64,000 nucleotides of DNA from Luteibacter yeojuensis (GTDB lineage: Bacteria; Pseudomonadota; Gammaproteobacteria; Xanthomonadales; Rhodanobacteraceae): NCBI RefSeq assembly GCF_000964085.1, contig NZ_JZRB01000023.1:60724-124723 (forward strand). The letters run 5' to 3'. The notes below the pieces were generated by a model. It worked only from the letters and a program-made list of their open reading frames with translations. It searched no databases and was not told the DNA's origin. A program made the translations under genes and the position numbers. Below, one piece after another: positions 37,297-45,812 of this stretch. Position 1 is the stretch's first letter. Every line of letters begins with the position of its first letter.

Positions 37297-37305
37297 GAAG
37301 AGTGA

Positions 37306-37764
37306 ATGACAGCGATCCTCGAACGGCCAGCCTCGCTCATCCCGGGACGCTTCGAATTCCTGATGGGGCTGTACTCGGAGAACTACCACCGGCTCGCACG
37401 GCTGTTCGCGCCGCAGCGGCTGGCGGCGGGCGTGTACCTGTCCGATATCGACGATGGCCTGAACGTGCGCCTGGAGATCCAGGAGAAGCACCCGTACACG
37501 CTGGAGCTGGAGCTCACCTACGATTTCGTCGACGAGGCCACGGGCCAGCCTTCGCCCTCGGCGCAGCTGCGCATGTACACCGATGCGCACGTGGCCGAAG
37601 CGCTGCATTGCCATCCCGGCCGCAAGCTGTGGCAGGTGCTTGGCCCGTTCCCGCCGGCCGACACGGTGCTGCAGCACCGCCTGCGCATGAACGGCTTCCT
37701 CAGCCGCTGGCTGGAGTACCTGGCGGAGCAGGGCCACTCCATAGGCACGCTCGTCCGCGTGTAG
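37306..37764 (+). CDS. DUF1249 family protein (YqiB-like)
   Basis: A 152-residue protein of the DUF1249 family, recognised from the opening RFEFLMGLYSENYHRLARLF and from AQLRMYTDAHVAEALHC. No catalytic role is known. It starts nine bases after ppsR, so it is probably co-transcribed. A REP doublet begins at its stop codon. Confidence 0.88.
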   Translation: MTAILERPASLIPGRFEFLMGLYSENYHRLARLFAPQRLAAGVYLSDIDDGLNVRLEIQEKHPYTLELELTYDFVDEATGQPSPSAQLRMYTDAHVAEALHCHPGRKLWQVLGPFPPADTVLQHRLRMNGFLSRWLEYLAEQGHSIGTLVRV

Positions 37765-37858
37765 GTAGGAGCCCACTTGTGGGCGACATCTTTCGCCCGA
37801 AAGCAGCAGGCCCTGTGGCTCTTCCGCGAAAAGCTGTCGCGCGCCAGCGCGCTCCTAC
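37765..37858. repeat. REP doublet (GTAGGAGC ... GCTCCTAC)
   Basis: Two inverted REP units: the left begins GTAGGAGCCCACTTGTGGGCG, the right ends CGCGCGCCAGCGCGCTCCTAC. Each unit contains its own short hairpin and together they form a larger stem. It lies directly after the DUF1249 stop. Confidence 0.7.
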
Positions 37859-37908
37859 AGGGGGAATAGGCGGCACATTGAGCAGCGGCCCATCGGTAAA
37901 TCCAGGGC

Positions 37909-37935
37909 AAAAAAAATCCGCCACGTGGGCGGATT
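37909..37935 (-). terminator. intrinsic terminator of the tRNA operon
   Basis: On the minus strand, an 8-base stem (37928-37935 with 37915-37922, 5-base loop) runs into eight Ts. It lies 13 bases beyond the CCA end of tRNA-Asp. Confidence 0.85.
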
Positions 37936-37947
37936 CCTTTTGGAAAG

Positions 37948-38024
37948 TGGCGGAGCGGACGGGACTCGAACCCGCGACCTCCGGCGTGACAGGCCAGCAT
38001 TCTAACCGACTGAACTACCGCTCC
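37948..38024 (-). tRNA. tRNA-Asp (GTC)
   Basis: A 77-base tRNA read on the minus strand. It begins GGAGCGGTAGTTCAGTCGG, has the anticodon loop CCTGTCACG (anticodon GTC), the T-arm GGTTCGAGTCC and an encoded CCA. Last of three tRNAs. Confidence 0.95.
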
Positions 38025-38093
38025 ACACAAGTTTTCCAACTTCCAACAACTACCAACTTCTACATCCATTACACTGACCGGCGGACCGGAAAG

Positions 38094-38169
38094 TGGCGTC
38101 CCCACGGGGATTCGAACCCCGGTCGCCACCGTGAAAGGGTGATGTCCTAGGCCTCTAGACGATGGGGAC
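38094..38169 (-). tRNA. tRNA-Glu (TTC)
   Basis: A 76-base tRNA on the minus strand, beginning GTCCCCATCGTCTAGAGGC, with the anticodon loop CCTTTCACG (anticodon TTC), the T-arm GGTTCGAATCC and an encoded CCA. Middle gene of the tRNA operon. Confidence 0.95.
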
Positions 38170-38180
38170 GTACTAGAAGT

Positions 38181-38256
38181 TGGTGGAGCCAGCCGGGATC
38201 GAACCGGCGACCTCCTGCATGCCATGCAGGCGCTCTCCCAGCTGAGCTATGGCCCC
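38181..38256 (-). tRNA. tRNA-Ala (GGC)
   Basis: A 76-base tRNA on the minus strand, beginning GGGGCCATAGCTCAGCTGG, with the anticodon loop CATGGCATG (anticodon GGC), the T-arm GGTTCGATCCC and an encoded CCA. First gene of the tRNA operon. Confidence 0.95.
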
Positions 38257-38272
38257 CTGCTGGAAGCCGCAA

Positions 38273-38301
38273 AGATTACGTCCGAACCCCCAATCCGTCA
38301 A
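38273..38301 (-). promoter_or_regulatory. promoter of the tRNA-Ala-Glu-Asp operon
   Basis: On the minus strand TTGACG (38296-38301) and TAATCT (38273-38278) are separated by 17 bases, 17 bases before the tRNA-Ala 5' end. A run of As and Ts at about 38309-38335 directly upstream looks like an UP element, typical of stable-RNA promoters. Confidence 0.75.
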
Positions 38302-38482
38302 GCGTTCGTTACACTTTTTTTGAATTTATTTTCGACGAATCGAGAATCACCATGAATGGCGAGCACTTGCGTCATTCGCCTGTTTTTACCGGTTGGTTAC
38401 GCTTTAACCAGTGCCTGCCAGCAGCGATGTTCTCGCACGTTCGTGCGGGTTAACCTGTCCCCTCATACACACAGGGAATGGC

Positions 38483-40243
38483 ATGCACGGCATCGTTTTC
38501 ATCCAGGACCTGGCCACCGTCATGCTGGTGGCGGGCCTTACCACGGTGCTGTTCCAGCGCCTGCGCCAGCCCGTGGTGCTCGGCTACATCATCGCCGGCC
38601 TGCTCATCGGCCCACACACGTTCCCCTTCATCTTTATCCACGACGAGGGCACCATCCGCACGCTCTCCGAGCTGGGCATGATCCTGCTCCTGTTCGCCCT
38701 CGGCCTCGAGTTCAGCCTGAAGAAGCTGCGCGCCGTGGGCGGGGCCGCCCTGGTGGCGGCCTTCGCCGAAATCGTGCTGATGGTGTGGATCGGCTACGAG
38801 ATCGGCCGGTTCTTTGGCTGGAAGCCCATGGATTCGCTGTTCCTCGGCGCCATGCTGTCGATCTCATCCACCACCATCATCATGAAGGCGCTGGAGGACC
38901 TGAACCTCAAGCGCGAGCGCTTCGCCCAGCTGATGTTCGGCATCCTCATCGTCGAGGACCTGCTCGCCATCGTGCTTATGGCGCTGCTCACCGGTATCGC
39001 CAGCACGGGTGGCCTCGAGGCGGGGCAGGCGTTCGCCGCCGTGGGCCGCCTGGGCCTGTTCATGGCGGTGTCGCTGGTGGTGGGCCTGCTGTTGGTGCCG
39101 CGCGTGGTCGACTACATCGCGCGGGTAAGCCGTAACGACGTGCTGCTCATCGCGGTGCTGGGCATCTGCTTCGGCTTCTGCCTGCTGGTGACCGACCTGG
39201 GTTACAGCGTGGCGCTGGGCGCCTTCATGATCGGTGCCATCGTCGCGGAGTCGGAAAGCGTGGCGCGCATCGAGCGCATCATCATGCCGGTGCGCGACAT
39301 GTTCAGCGCCATCTTCTTCGTGGCCATCGGCATGCTGATCGACCCGGCGCTGCTGGCGCAGTACGCGTGGCCCATCACCATCGTCACCATCGCGGTGGTG
39401 GTGGGCAAGGTCGTCACATGCAGCTTTGGCAGCTTCGTGGCGGGTAACGATGGCCGCACCTCGCTGCGGGTGGGCATGGGCCTCGCCCAGATCGGCGAAT
39501 TCTCGTTCGTCATCGCCACGCTGGGCCTCAGCCTGAAAGTCACCAGCAACTTCCTCTACCCGGTGGCCGTGGCGGTCTCGGCCATCACCACGTTCCTCAC
39601 GCCGTACCTCATCCGCATGTCCGATCCCCTGGCCAGCGGCCTGTCGCGGGCCTTGCCGGCCCGCGTCACAGGCGTGTTCAGCGCCTACACCGAATGGATG
39701 GGCAACCTGGGCCTGCAGGGGCAGGGCGCCATCGTCATGAAGATGATCCGGCGGCTGGTGTGGCACGTCATCATCAACATGGTGCTGGTCATCGCGGTGT
39801 TCATCATCACCGCCTTCGCGTATCGCCGCGGGTTCCTGCACGTGGATATCGTCAGCGCCGACCGTGCCGTGCAGCGCAGCCTGGCCTGGTCCATCGCGGC
39901 GCTGGTATCGCTGCCCATGGTGGTCGCGGCGTACCGCAAGGCAGAGGCGCTGGGCATGCTGCTGGCCGAGCTGAGCATCCCCGACCGTTTCGGGGCGGGC
40001 ACCTACCGCATCCGGGCGGTGCTGGGCCGCATCATCCCGGTGGTGGTCATGCTGATCCTGGGCCTGCTGGTGGCCGCGCTGGCCTCGACGATCCTGCCGC
40101 CCAGGGAAGTCGCAGCGGTGCTGATACTCATCGGGATCGGCCTTACCTGGCTACTCTGGCGGGTGCTGGTGCAGGTGCACGCACGGCTGCAGGCGGCGCT
40201 CAGGGATACCCTGGACAAGCCCGGCCACGGCCACGAGGAGTGA
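38483..40243 (+). CDS. cation:proton antiporter (KefB/CPA2-type)
   Basis: A 586-residue membrane protein. The N-terminal 390 residues are a Na+/H+ exchanger domain of the CPA2 type: QPVVLGYIIAGLLIGPHTFP, LGMILLLFALGLEFSLKKLR and MLSISSTTIIMKALEDLNLKRERFAQLMFGILIVEDLLAIVLM. The rest adds about four membrane segments (for example IINMVLVIAVFIITAFAYRR) and lacks the TrkA-N nucleotide domain of KefB/KefC. It probably exports K+ or Na+ in exchange for protons. AGGGA precedes the ATG by about 5 bases. The frame is open 24 codons upstream without a better site. Confidence 0.9.
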   Translation: MHGIVFIQDLATVMLVAGLTTVLFQRLRQPVVLGYIIAGLLIGPHTFPFIFIHDEGTIRTLSELGMILLLFALGLEFSLKKLRAVGGAALVAAFAEIVLMVWIGYEIGRFFGWKPMDSLFLGAMLSISSTTIIMKALEDLNLKRERFAQLMFGILIVEDLLAIVLMALLTGIASTGGLEAGQAFAAVGRLGLFMAVSLVVGLLLVPRVVDYIARVSRNDVLLIAVLGICFGFCLLVTDLGYSVALGAFMIGAIVAESESVARIERIIMPVRDMFSAIFFVAIGMLIDPALLAQYAWPITIVTIAVVVGKVVTCSFGSFVAGNDGRTSLRVGMGLAQIGEFSFVIATLGLSLKVTSNFLYPVAVAVSAITTFLTPYLIRMSDPLASGLSRALPARVTGVFSAYTEWMGNLGLQGQGAIVMKMIRRLVWHVIINMVLVIAVFIITAFAYRRGFLHVDIVSADRAVQRSLAWSIAALVSLPMVVAAYRKAEALGMLLAELSIPDRFGAGTYRIRAVLGRIIPVVVMLILGLLVAALASTILPPREVAAVLILIGIGLTWLLWRVLVQVHARLQAALRDTLDKPGHGHEE

Positions 40244-40407
40244 CGCCGGCCGCATTTCGCGAAAGGTCCATGAACTTTTCGTATGAAACCTTGTCTCTGC
40301 CCCCGTCATTGCAAGCCGGGCGCTAACCACAGCACAATGGCGTTTCGCCTCCGCATGGAGGTGCCACGGCGGCCTCGCCGAATTTCTCAAGAGAGAGGGA
40401 GTAACGA

Positions 40408-41208
40408 ATGAAGCACTTTTTGCGTCCCACGATGATGGCCGTCGCCCTGGCGGTTTCGCTGGGTGCGGCCGCGGGCGCATCCGCCCAGGCTGCCAAGCCC
40501 GCCGCCAAGCCGGCGGCCGCTGCCGCCTCGGCGCCGGTCGATAAGCAGAAGGCCAGCTATGTCGTGGGTTGGGACCTCGCCAGCTCGCTTCCGCCGCTCG
40601 TCGCGCGCGAAGTCGACCCGGCCACCGTCGCGAAGGCTCTCCAGGCCGCCCTGTCCGGCCAGAAGCCGACCATGTCCGAAGCGGATGCCAAGGCCACGCG
40701 CGAAGCCTTCGTCGCCCAGCTGAAGGTCAAGGCCGAAGCCGAGTACAACAAGGTGGCGACCGAGAACCAGAAGGAAGGCGCTGACTTCCTGGCCAAGAAC
40801 AAGTCCGCCGCCGGCGTCAAGACCACGGCCTCGGGCCTGCAGTACCAGGTCGTCCAGGCCGGTACCGGCCAGCGTCCGGGCCCGAACGATACCGTCACCA
40901 TCAACTACACCGGTACGTTCGTGAACGGCGAGAAGTTCGACGCCTCGGCCGACCACCCGGGTGGCGGCGCGGCCCAGATCCCGCTCGCCGCGGTGATCCC
41001 GGGCTTCCGCGAAGGCCTGCAGCTGATGCAGACGGGCGGCAAGTACAAGCTGTTCATCCCGTCGAACATCGCCTACGGTGCCAAGCCCGAGAACGGCTTC
41101 CCGCCGAACGCCACGATCATCTTCGACGTCGAGCTGATCAAGACGGGCCCGACCCCGGCCGGCCAGGGTGCCCCGGGCGCCGGCGCCGCCCCGCAGGGTG
41201 GCAAGTAA
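40408..41208 (+). CDS. FKBP-type peptidyl-prolyl isomerase, periplasmic
   Basis: A 266-residue foldase. A signal peptide (MKHFLRPTMMAVALAVSLGA, cleavage near ASAQA, residue 28) is followed by the helical FKBP N-terminal dimerisation domain (KASYVVGWDLASSLPP), a long Lys/Glu-rich helix, and the FKBP catalytic domain from about residue 135 (GLQYQVVQAGTG, VTINYTGTFVNGEKFDAS, VIPGFREGLQLM, IPSNIAYG, FDVELI). This matches FkpA/Mip-type proteins that help fold envelope proteins. GAGGGAG lies six bases before the ATG. A REP unit and a strong terminator follow. Confidence 0.95.
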   Translation: MKHFLRPTMMAVALAVSLGAAAGASAQAAKPAAKPAAAAASAPVDKQKASYVVGWDLASSLPPLVAREVDPATVAKALQAALSGQKPTMSEADAKATREAFVAQLKVKAEAEYNKVATENQKEGADFLAKNKSAAGVKTTASGLQYQVVQAGTGQRPGPNDTVTINYTGTFVNGEKFDASADHPGGGAAQIPLAAVIPGFREGLQLMQTGGKYKLFIPSNIAYGAKPENGFPPNATIIFDVELIKTGPTPAGQGAPGAGAAPQGGK

Positions 41209-41218
41209 GAAAAACCAT

Positions 41219-41245
41219 GTGGGAGCGCGCTCGCGCGCGAAAAGC
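41219..41245. repeat. single REP unit
   Basis: GTGGGAGCGCGCTCGCGCGCG with the same AAAACCAT flank as the REP at 33838, and again placed just after a TAA stop. It has one short internal hairpin. Confidence 0.6.
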
Positions 41246-41302
41246 CAACGAAGCGGCAAAGCCGCAACGCTGGTGGCCTACATCTAGCACCACGGCAACA
41301 AG

Positions 41303-41338
41303 AGCGAGGGGCGCCCACCGGCGCCCCTCGCTTTTTTT
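41303..41338 (+). terminator. intrinsic terminator after the FKBP gene
   Basis: A perfect 13-base stem (41303-41315 and 41320-41332, loop CACC) followed by seven Ts. It separates the FKBP gene from ugd. Confidence 0.9.
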
Positions 41339-41389
41339 GGCTTACAATCACCGGCTGCGGCGACCCCAACCGCGCCCCACAGGACCTGC

Positions 41390-42739
41390 ATGAAAACCAC
41401 GATCTTCGGCACGGGCTACGTCGGTCTCGTCACGGGCACCTGCCTTGCCGAGATGGGCAACCATGTCGTGTGCGTCGACGTGGACGCCGGTAAGGTCGGG
41501 CGCCTGAAGCAGGGCCACATCCCCATCTACGAGCCCGGCCTCGAGCCCATGGTGCTGCGCAACCATGCCGAGGGCCGCCTTGATTTCACCACCGACGCCG
41601 CGCCGGCCATCGCGCATGGCGACGTGGTGTTCATCGCCGTCGGCACGCCCCCCGACGAAGACGGCAGCGCCGACCTGACATACGTCCTCGCGGTGGCGCG
41701 CAGCATTGGTGAGCACATCGACCGCTACACCGTCGTCGTGAACAAGTCGACCGTGCCCGTCGGCACGGCCGATCGCGTCCGCGCCGCCATCGCCGAGCGG
41801 CTACAGGCGCGTGGCGTCGACGTGCCGTTCGACGTCGTGTCGAATCCTGAATTCCTCAAGGAGGGCGATGCGGTCGAAGACTGCATGCGCCCCGACCGCA
41901 TCATCGTGGGGGCGTCGAGCCAGCGTGCCATTGGCGTGCTGCGCAAACTGTATGCGCCATTCAACCGCAACCACGACCGCATCGTGGTGATGGACGAGCG
42001 CTCCGCGGAACTCACGAAGTACGCGGCCAACGCCATGCTGGCGACGAAGATCAGTTTCATGAACGAGATCGCCAATATCGCGGAGCAGGTGGGTGCCGAC
42101 GTGGAGCTGGTCCGCCAGGGCATCGGTTCGGATCCGCGCATCGGCTACCACTTCATCTACCCCGGTGCCGGCTACGGTGGTTCGTGCTTCCCGAAGGATG
42201 TGCAGGCGCTGGCGCGCACCGCCGCGTCCGTGGGCTACGACGCGAAGCTGCTGAATGCGGTCGAGGCGGTGAACGACGCGCAGAAGTCGCGCCTGTTCGC
42301 GCTGCTGTCAAAGCATTTCGACGGCAAGCTCAAGGGCCGCACCATCGCCGTGTGGGGCCTTGCGTTCAAGCCGAACACCGATGACATGCGCGAAGCCTCC
42401 AGCCGTCGGCTGATCGAACAGCTGTGGCAGGCGGGCGCCCGCGTGCGCGCGTTCGATCCCGAGGCCGCCGAAGAAACCCGCCGCCTCTACGGCGAGCGCG
42501 ACGACCTTGTCCTGGTGGCGCGGCCGTACGAAGCGCTGGAGGGGGCGGACGCTCTGGTGATCGTCACCGAGTGGAAGGCGTTCCGCAGCCCGGATTTCGC
42601 CCGCGTGAAGGCCATGCTTGGCACCCCCGCCATCATCGACGGCCGCAACCTCTACGACCCGGCCGTGGTCGAGGAGGCGGGCATCGCCTATTACGGCATC
42701 GGCCGCGGCCGCAGCCTCGCGGGGCACCGCCATGGGTGA
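41390..42739 (+). CDS. ugd: UDP-glucose 6-dehydrogenase
   Basis: A 449-residue enzyme oxidising UDP-glucose twice to UDP-glucuronate, a precursor for exopolysaccharide and lipid A modifications. The NAD-binding [20 protein letters not shown] is at the N-terminus, NKSTVPVGT and [12 protein letters not shown] are in the first domain, the catalytic Cys lies in [15 protein letters not shown] (about residue 265) and the C-terminal UDP-binding domain carries [15 protein letters not shown]. Length is standard. No other polysaccharide gene is adjacent. It overlaps slyX by 8 bases. Confidence 0.96.
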   Translation: MKTTIFGTGYVGLVTGTCLAEMGNHVVCVDVDAGKVGRLKQGHIPIYEPGLEPMVLRNHAEGRLDFTTDAAPAIAHGDVVFIAVGTPPDEDGSADLTYVLAVARSIGEHIDRYTVVVNKSTVPVGTADRVRAAIAERLQARGVDVPFDVVSNPEFLKEGDAVEDCMRPDRIIVGASSQRAIGVLRKLYAPFNRNHDRIVVMDERSAELTKYAANAMLATKISFMNEIANIAEQVGADVELVRQGIGSDPRIGYHFIYPGAGYGGSCFPKDVQALARTAASVGYDAKLLNAVEAVNDAQKSRLFALLSKHFDGKLKGRTIAVWGLAFKPNTDDMREASSRRLIEQLWQAGARVRAFDPEAAEETRRLYGERDDLVLVARPYEALEGADALVIVTEWKAFRSPDFARVKAMLGTPAIIDGRNLYDPAVVEEAGIAYYGIGRGRSLAGHRHG

Positions 42740-42947
42740 TGCCGACGACCGCCTCATGGAACTCGAGGTGCGCCTCGCCTTCATCGACGACACGGTCAAC
42801 GGCCTGTCGTCGGCGGACGCGGAGATCGCCCGGCGCCTCGACATGCTCGAACGGGCGGTACGCGAAATGCGTTCCGACCTCGCCACCATGCGCGCGGGCC
42901 TGGGCGGGGGCGATGCCGCCGCCGAACCCCCGCCGCCGCACTACTGA
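42732..42947 (+). CDS. slyX: SlyX family protein
   Basis: A 71-residue protein with the SlyX plan: a coiled coil ([20 protein letters not shown], then [18 protein letters not shown]) and the conserved C-terminal PPPPHY. Function is unknown. The ATG lies inside the last codons of ugd, so the genes are translationally linked. It is followed by the DUF2058 gene after 24 bases. Confidence 0.9.
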   Translation: MGDADDRLMELEVRLAFIDDTVNGLSSADAEIARRLDMLERAVREMRSDLATMRAGLGGGDAAAEPPPPHY

Positions 42948-42971
42948 TATTGCCGAAGAGCCTTACCGACC

Positions 42972-43622
42972 ATGGCAGAGTCCCTGCGTGACCAGTTGTT
43001 GAAGAGCGGCCTCGTCAAGGAGATCCGCGACGAAGCCCGCAAGAACGCACCCCCTGCGCGCCAGGGCGGCAACCGCCCCCAGGGTGGCAACCGGCCTGGC
43101 CAGGGCGGCGGCAAGCCCGGGCAGGGTGGCAACCGCCCGCAAGGTGGCAAGGGGCAGGGTGGCAATCGCCCGCAGGGTGGCAAGGGCAACCCGCAGCGCG
43201 CACCGCGCAAGGATGGCGAGATCGACCTCGCCAAGGCCTATGCCATGCGCGCGCAAACCGACGCCGCTGAACGCCGCAAGGCGGAGGCGGAGGCCGCTGA
43301 ACAGGCCCGCCTGCGCAAAGAGAAGAAGCGCATGGTGGAAGAGCTGCTGAAGGGCAAGGCGCTGAACCTCGCCGAAGCCGACCTCGTCCGCCATTTCCCG
43401 TATGGCGAGAAGATCCGCCGCGTGCACGTGGATGCCGCGCAGCTGGCCGCCATCAATGCCGGACAACTGGGCGTGGTGCAGCAAGGCGGCCGCTACCTGG
43501 TGGTGGATAGCGCCACCATCGAAGGCCTGCGCGGCCTGGCCCCGGAGTACATCGCGCTGATGGTGGACCCGGACGCGCCGGCCGACCAGGACGACGGGGT
43601 GCCCGACGACCTGGTCTGGTAA
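42972..43622 (+). CDS. DUF2058 family protein with Gly-rich repeat insert
   Basis: A 216-residue protein of the DUF2058/YaiL type: the opening SLRDQLLKSGLVKE and the C-terminal half (YGEKIRRVHVDAAQLAAINAG, GRYLVVDSATIEGLRGLAPE) match the family. Between them, residues 30-75 form an unusual Gly/Asn/Arg/Pro/Gln repeat (units like QGGNRP and QGGKG), followed by a charged helix (AERRKAEAEAAEQARLRKEK). The insert is RGG-like and could bind RNA. Function unknown. Confidence 0.88.
   Translation: MAESLRDQLLKSGLVKEIRDEARKNAPPARQGGNRPQGGNRPGQGGGKPGQGGNRPQGGKGQGGNRPQGGKGNPQRAPRKDGEIDLAKAYAMRAQTDAAERRKAEAEAAEQARLRKEKKRMVEELLKGKALNLAEADLVRHFPYGEKIRRVHVDAAQLAAINAGQLGVVQQGGRYLVVDSATIEGLRGLAPEYIALMVDPDAPADQDDGVPDDLVW
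43062..43190 (+). repeat. short tandem repeat inside the DUF2058 gene
   Basis: Imperfect units of about 15-18 bases built on CAGGGTGGCAACCGCCC repeat about seven times within the reading frame and code for GGNRPQ-like units. This type of array can change length by slippage while keeping frame. Confidence 0.75.
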
Positions 43623-43640
43623 GCCGCGCCACCGGCGCGG

Positions 43641-45731
43641 TCAGGCTTCCGGCGGCTGGGCCAGCGCGGGGTTGTCCCAGCCTTCCTTCTTCGCGAAGCG
43701 TGCGCCGTGCTTCTGCTCCAGCTTCGCCAGGCGCTCGCGCACCGCGGCCACGCCCTCGGTGCGCACGTACTGGATGGGGCCGCCGCGGAACGGGGCGAAC
43801 CCGGTGCCGAAGATGACACCGGCATCGAGCAGGTCGGCGTCGTCGACCACGCCCTCGGCCAGGCACGCGATGGCCTCGTTGACCATGGGCAGCACCATGC
43901 GGTCCTGGAGATCGGCAGGCGGCACGTAGTCGGGGTCGACATCCGGCTTGTCCGGCTTGCCTTCCTTCCACACGTACAGGCCCTCGCCATCCTTCTTGCC
44001 GCGCTTGTTGGCGGCGAGTTTCTCTTCCAGGCCCTGCGGCACTTCCAGGCCAAGGAAGGGCGCCAGCTCCCTGCCGACCGAGGCGCACACGTCGAGGCCG
44101 ACCGTATCGGCCAGCTCGATCGGGCCCATGGGCATGCCGAACTTCTTTGCTTCCCTGTCGAGCACGGGGCCCGGCACGCCTTCGTTGTAGAGGCGCATGG
44201 CCTCCATGAGGTACGGCATGAGGATGCGGTTGACGAGGAAACCCGGCGTGCCCTTGACCGGCACCGGCAGCTTGCCGATGGCCTTGCAGAAGGCGAGGGC
44301 GCGCTTCTCGATGGCGGTATCGAGCTGGTCGTGGCGCACCACCTCCACCAGTGGCATCTGTGCCACGGGGTTGAAGAAGTGCAGGCCGAGGAACCGCTGC
44401 GGCGCGGCCAGGCCCTGGCGCAGCTCGTCGAGCGGGATCGACGAGGTATTGCTGGCCAGGATCTCGTCGGACTGGAACTGCGGCTCGATGGCGGCGTACA
44501 GCGCGTGCTTGGCCTCGGGGTTCTCGTAGATCGCCTCGATGGCGAGATCCGCCTCTGCCACGCCCTTGCCTTCCACGTCGGCCCGCAGGCGCGCCCTGGC
44601 GGCGTCGACCTTGGCCGGTGCCTTCAGCTTTTTCTCGAACAGCGTGCGTGCGCGCTGGATGGCTGGCTCGACGAAGCGTAGTTCGCGGTCCTGCAGCGTG
44701 ACCTCGAAGCCTTTCAGCGCCGACCACGCGGCGATATCGCCGCCCATGGTGCCGGCGCCCACGACGTGGACGTGCTTGATGCCATGGTCGACGCCGCCGC
44801 CCAGGCCCTTCAGCCGTTCCTGCAGGAAGAAGATGCGGATGAGGTTGCGCGCCGTGGGCGTGGTGGCGAGCTTCGCCACGGATTTGGCTTCGAGCTTCAG
44901 GCGCTGCTGGATGTTGCCGCCACCGTTGGCCCACACGTCGATCAGCGCGAAGGGTGCCGGGTAGTGTTCCTTGCGTACTTTCGCTGCCGTCTGCTTGCGC
45001 ACCATGGGCGCGAGGATGAGGCGGGCGGGCAGGGTGTTGGTAGCCCAGGCCTTGGCCCGCTGCGCGAACGGGCGTGCCGGCGGGCGCTTGGCGAGGTGGC
45101 GTGCCTCGGCGAGGAGTTCATCCGGGCGGGCCAGGCGGTCGACCACGCCGACCGCCTTGGCGCGGCGTGCGTTGAACGGCTTGCCCGTGAGCATGGCGGG
45201 CAGCGCGTCGGGTGCGCCGATGAGGCGTGGCAGGCGGGCACTGCCGCCCCAGCCCGGGTGGATGCCGAGCATGACCTCGGGCAGGCCGATCTTCGTGGCG
45301 TCATCGTCGGCCGCGATGCGGTACCGGCAGGCCAGCGCCAGCTCGGTGCCACCGCCCATGCAGGCGCCGTGGATGGCGGCCACCGTGGGGAAGGGCAGGC
45401 GGGCCAGGCTCTCGAACACGCGCTGGCCGTTCTCGATGTTCTCGAGGACCGTGCCGGTATGCGCGTACTCGACGAACTCGCGGATATCCGCGCCCACGGC
45501 GAACCCCGATGGCTTGGCGGAGGCGATGACGACCCCCTTGGGGCCCTCGATGGCGAGGCGCTCCACCAGGGTGCCCAGTTCATCCAGCACCTCGCGGCCC
45601 AGCGCATTGGCGCTGGTGCCGTCGCGGTCGAGGGTGAGGACGACGATGCCGTCGTCACCTTCGCTGGTCTTCCAGTGCTTGAAACGGAGTCCTTCGAACA
45701 TGGCGGTCGTGCGGTTGGCGAATGAGCGCAT
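43641..45731 (-). CDS. FadB/FadJ-like bifunctional enoyl-CoA hydratase / 3-hydroxyacyl-CoA dehydrogenase
   Basis: A 696-residue beta-oxidation enzyme. The N-terminal crotonase domain has the oxyanion and acid residues (GFAVGADIREF, IHGACMGGGTELALACRYRI, IGLPEVMLGIHPGWGGSARLPRL). The dehydrogenase part has the NAD site VVGAGTMGGDIAAW (about residue 320), SNTSSIPLDEL and the catalytic His in LGLHFFNPVAQMPLVEVV, then the C-domains (KGTPGFLVNRILMPYL, FGMPMGPIELAD). The start ATG at 45731 has AAGG seven bases upstream; 45701 (MFEGLRFKHW) is an alternative closer to family starts. No thiolase gene is adjacent. Confidence 0.93.
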   Translation of the reverse strand: MRSFANRTTAMFEGLRFKHWKTSEGDDGIVVLTLDRDGTSANALGREVLDELGTLVERLAIEGPKGVVIASAKPSGFAVGADIREFVEYAHTGTVLENIENGQRVFESLARLPFPTVAAIHGACMGGGTELALACRYRIAADDDATKIGLPEVMLGIHPGWGGSARLPRLIGAPDALPAMLTGKPFNARRAKAVGVVDRLARPDELLAEARHLAKRPPARPFAQRAKAWATNTLPARLILAPMVRKQTAAKVRKEHYPAPFALIDVWANGGGNIQQRLKLEAKSVAKLATTPTARNLIRIFFLQERLKGLGGGVDHGIKHVHVVGAGTMGGDIAAWSALKGFEVTLQDRELRFVEPAIQRARTLFEKKLKAPAKVDAARARLRADVEGKGVAEADLAIEAIYENPEAKHALYAAIEPQFQSDEILASNTSSIPLDELRQGLAAPQRFLGLHFFNPVAQMPLVEVVRHDQLDTAIEKRALAFCKAIGKLPVPVKGTPGFLVNRILMPYLMEAMRLYNEGVPGPVLDREAKKFGMPMGPIELADTVGLDVCASVGRELAPFLGLEVPQGLEEKLAANKRGKKDGEGLYVWKEGKPDKPDVDPDYVPPADLQDRMVLPMVNEAIACLAEGVVDDADLLDAGVIFGTGFAPFRGGPIQYVRTEGVAAVRERLAKLEQKHGARFAKKEGWDNPALAQPPEA

Positions 45732-45782
45732 CACCATACCTTCCCGCCGGACCGATTGCGAGATACCCCGCCGTATGGTGAT
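45730..45782. promoter_or_regulatory. 10-base inverted repeat in divergent promoter region
   Basis: ATCACCATAC (45730-45739) and GTATGGTGAT (45773-45782) are perfect inverse copies 33 bases apart, between the divergent FadB-like gene and the 160-residue gene. They could be paired operator half-sites. The left arm overlaps the FadB-like start codons. Confidence 0.35.
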
Positions 45783-45812
45783 ACTGCGTGCCAGTTAAGC
45801 CAAAGATCGCCC

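Noticed and set aside
37948..38256. tRNA cluster as integration site of a mobile element
   Set aside because: No integrase, direct repeats or partial tRNA copies are seen next to it.
43062..43190. CRISPR-like array
   Set aside because: The repeats are short, in frame and without unique spacers; they code for a Gly-rich protein segment.
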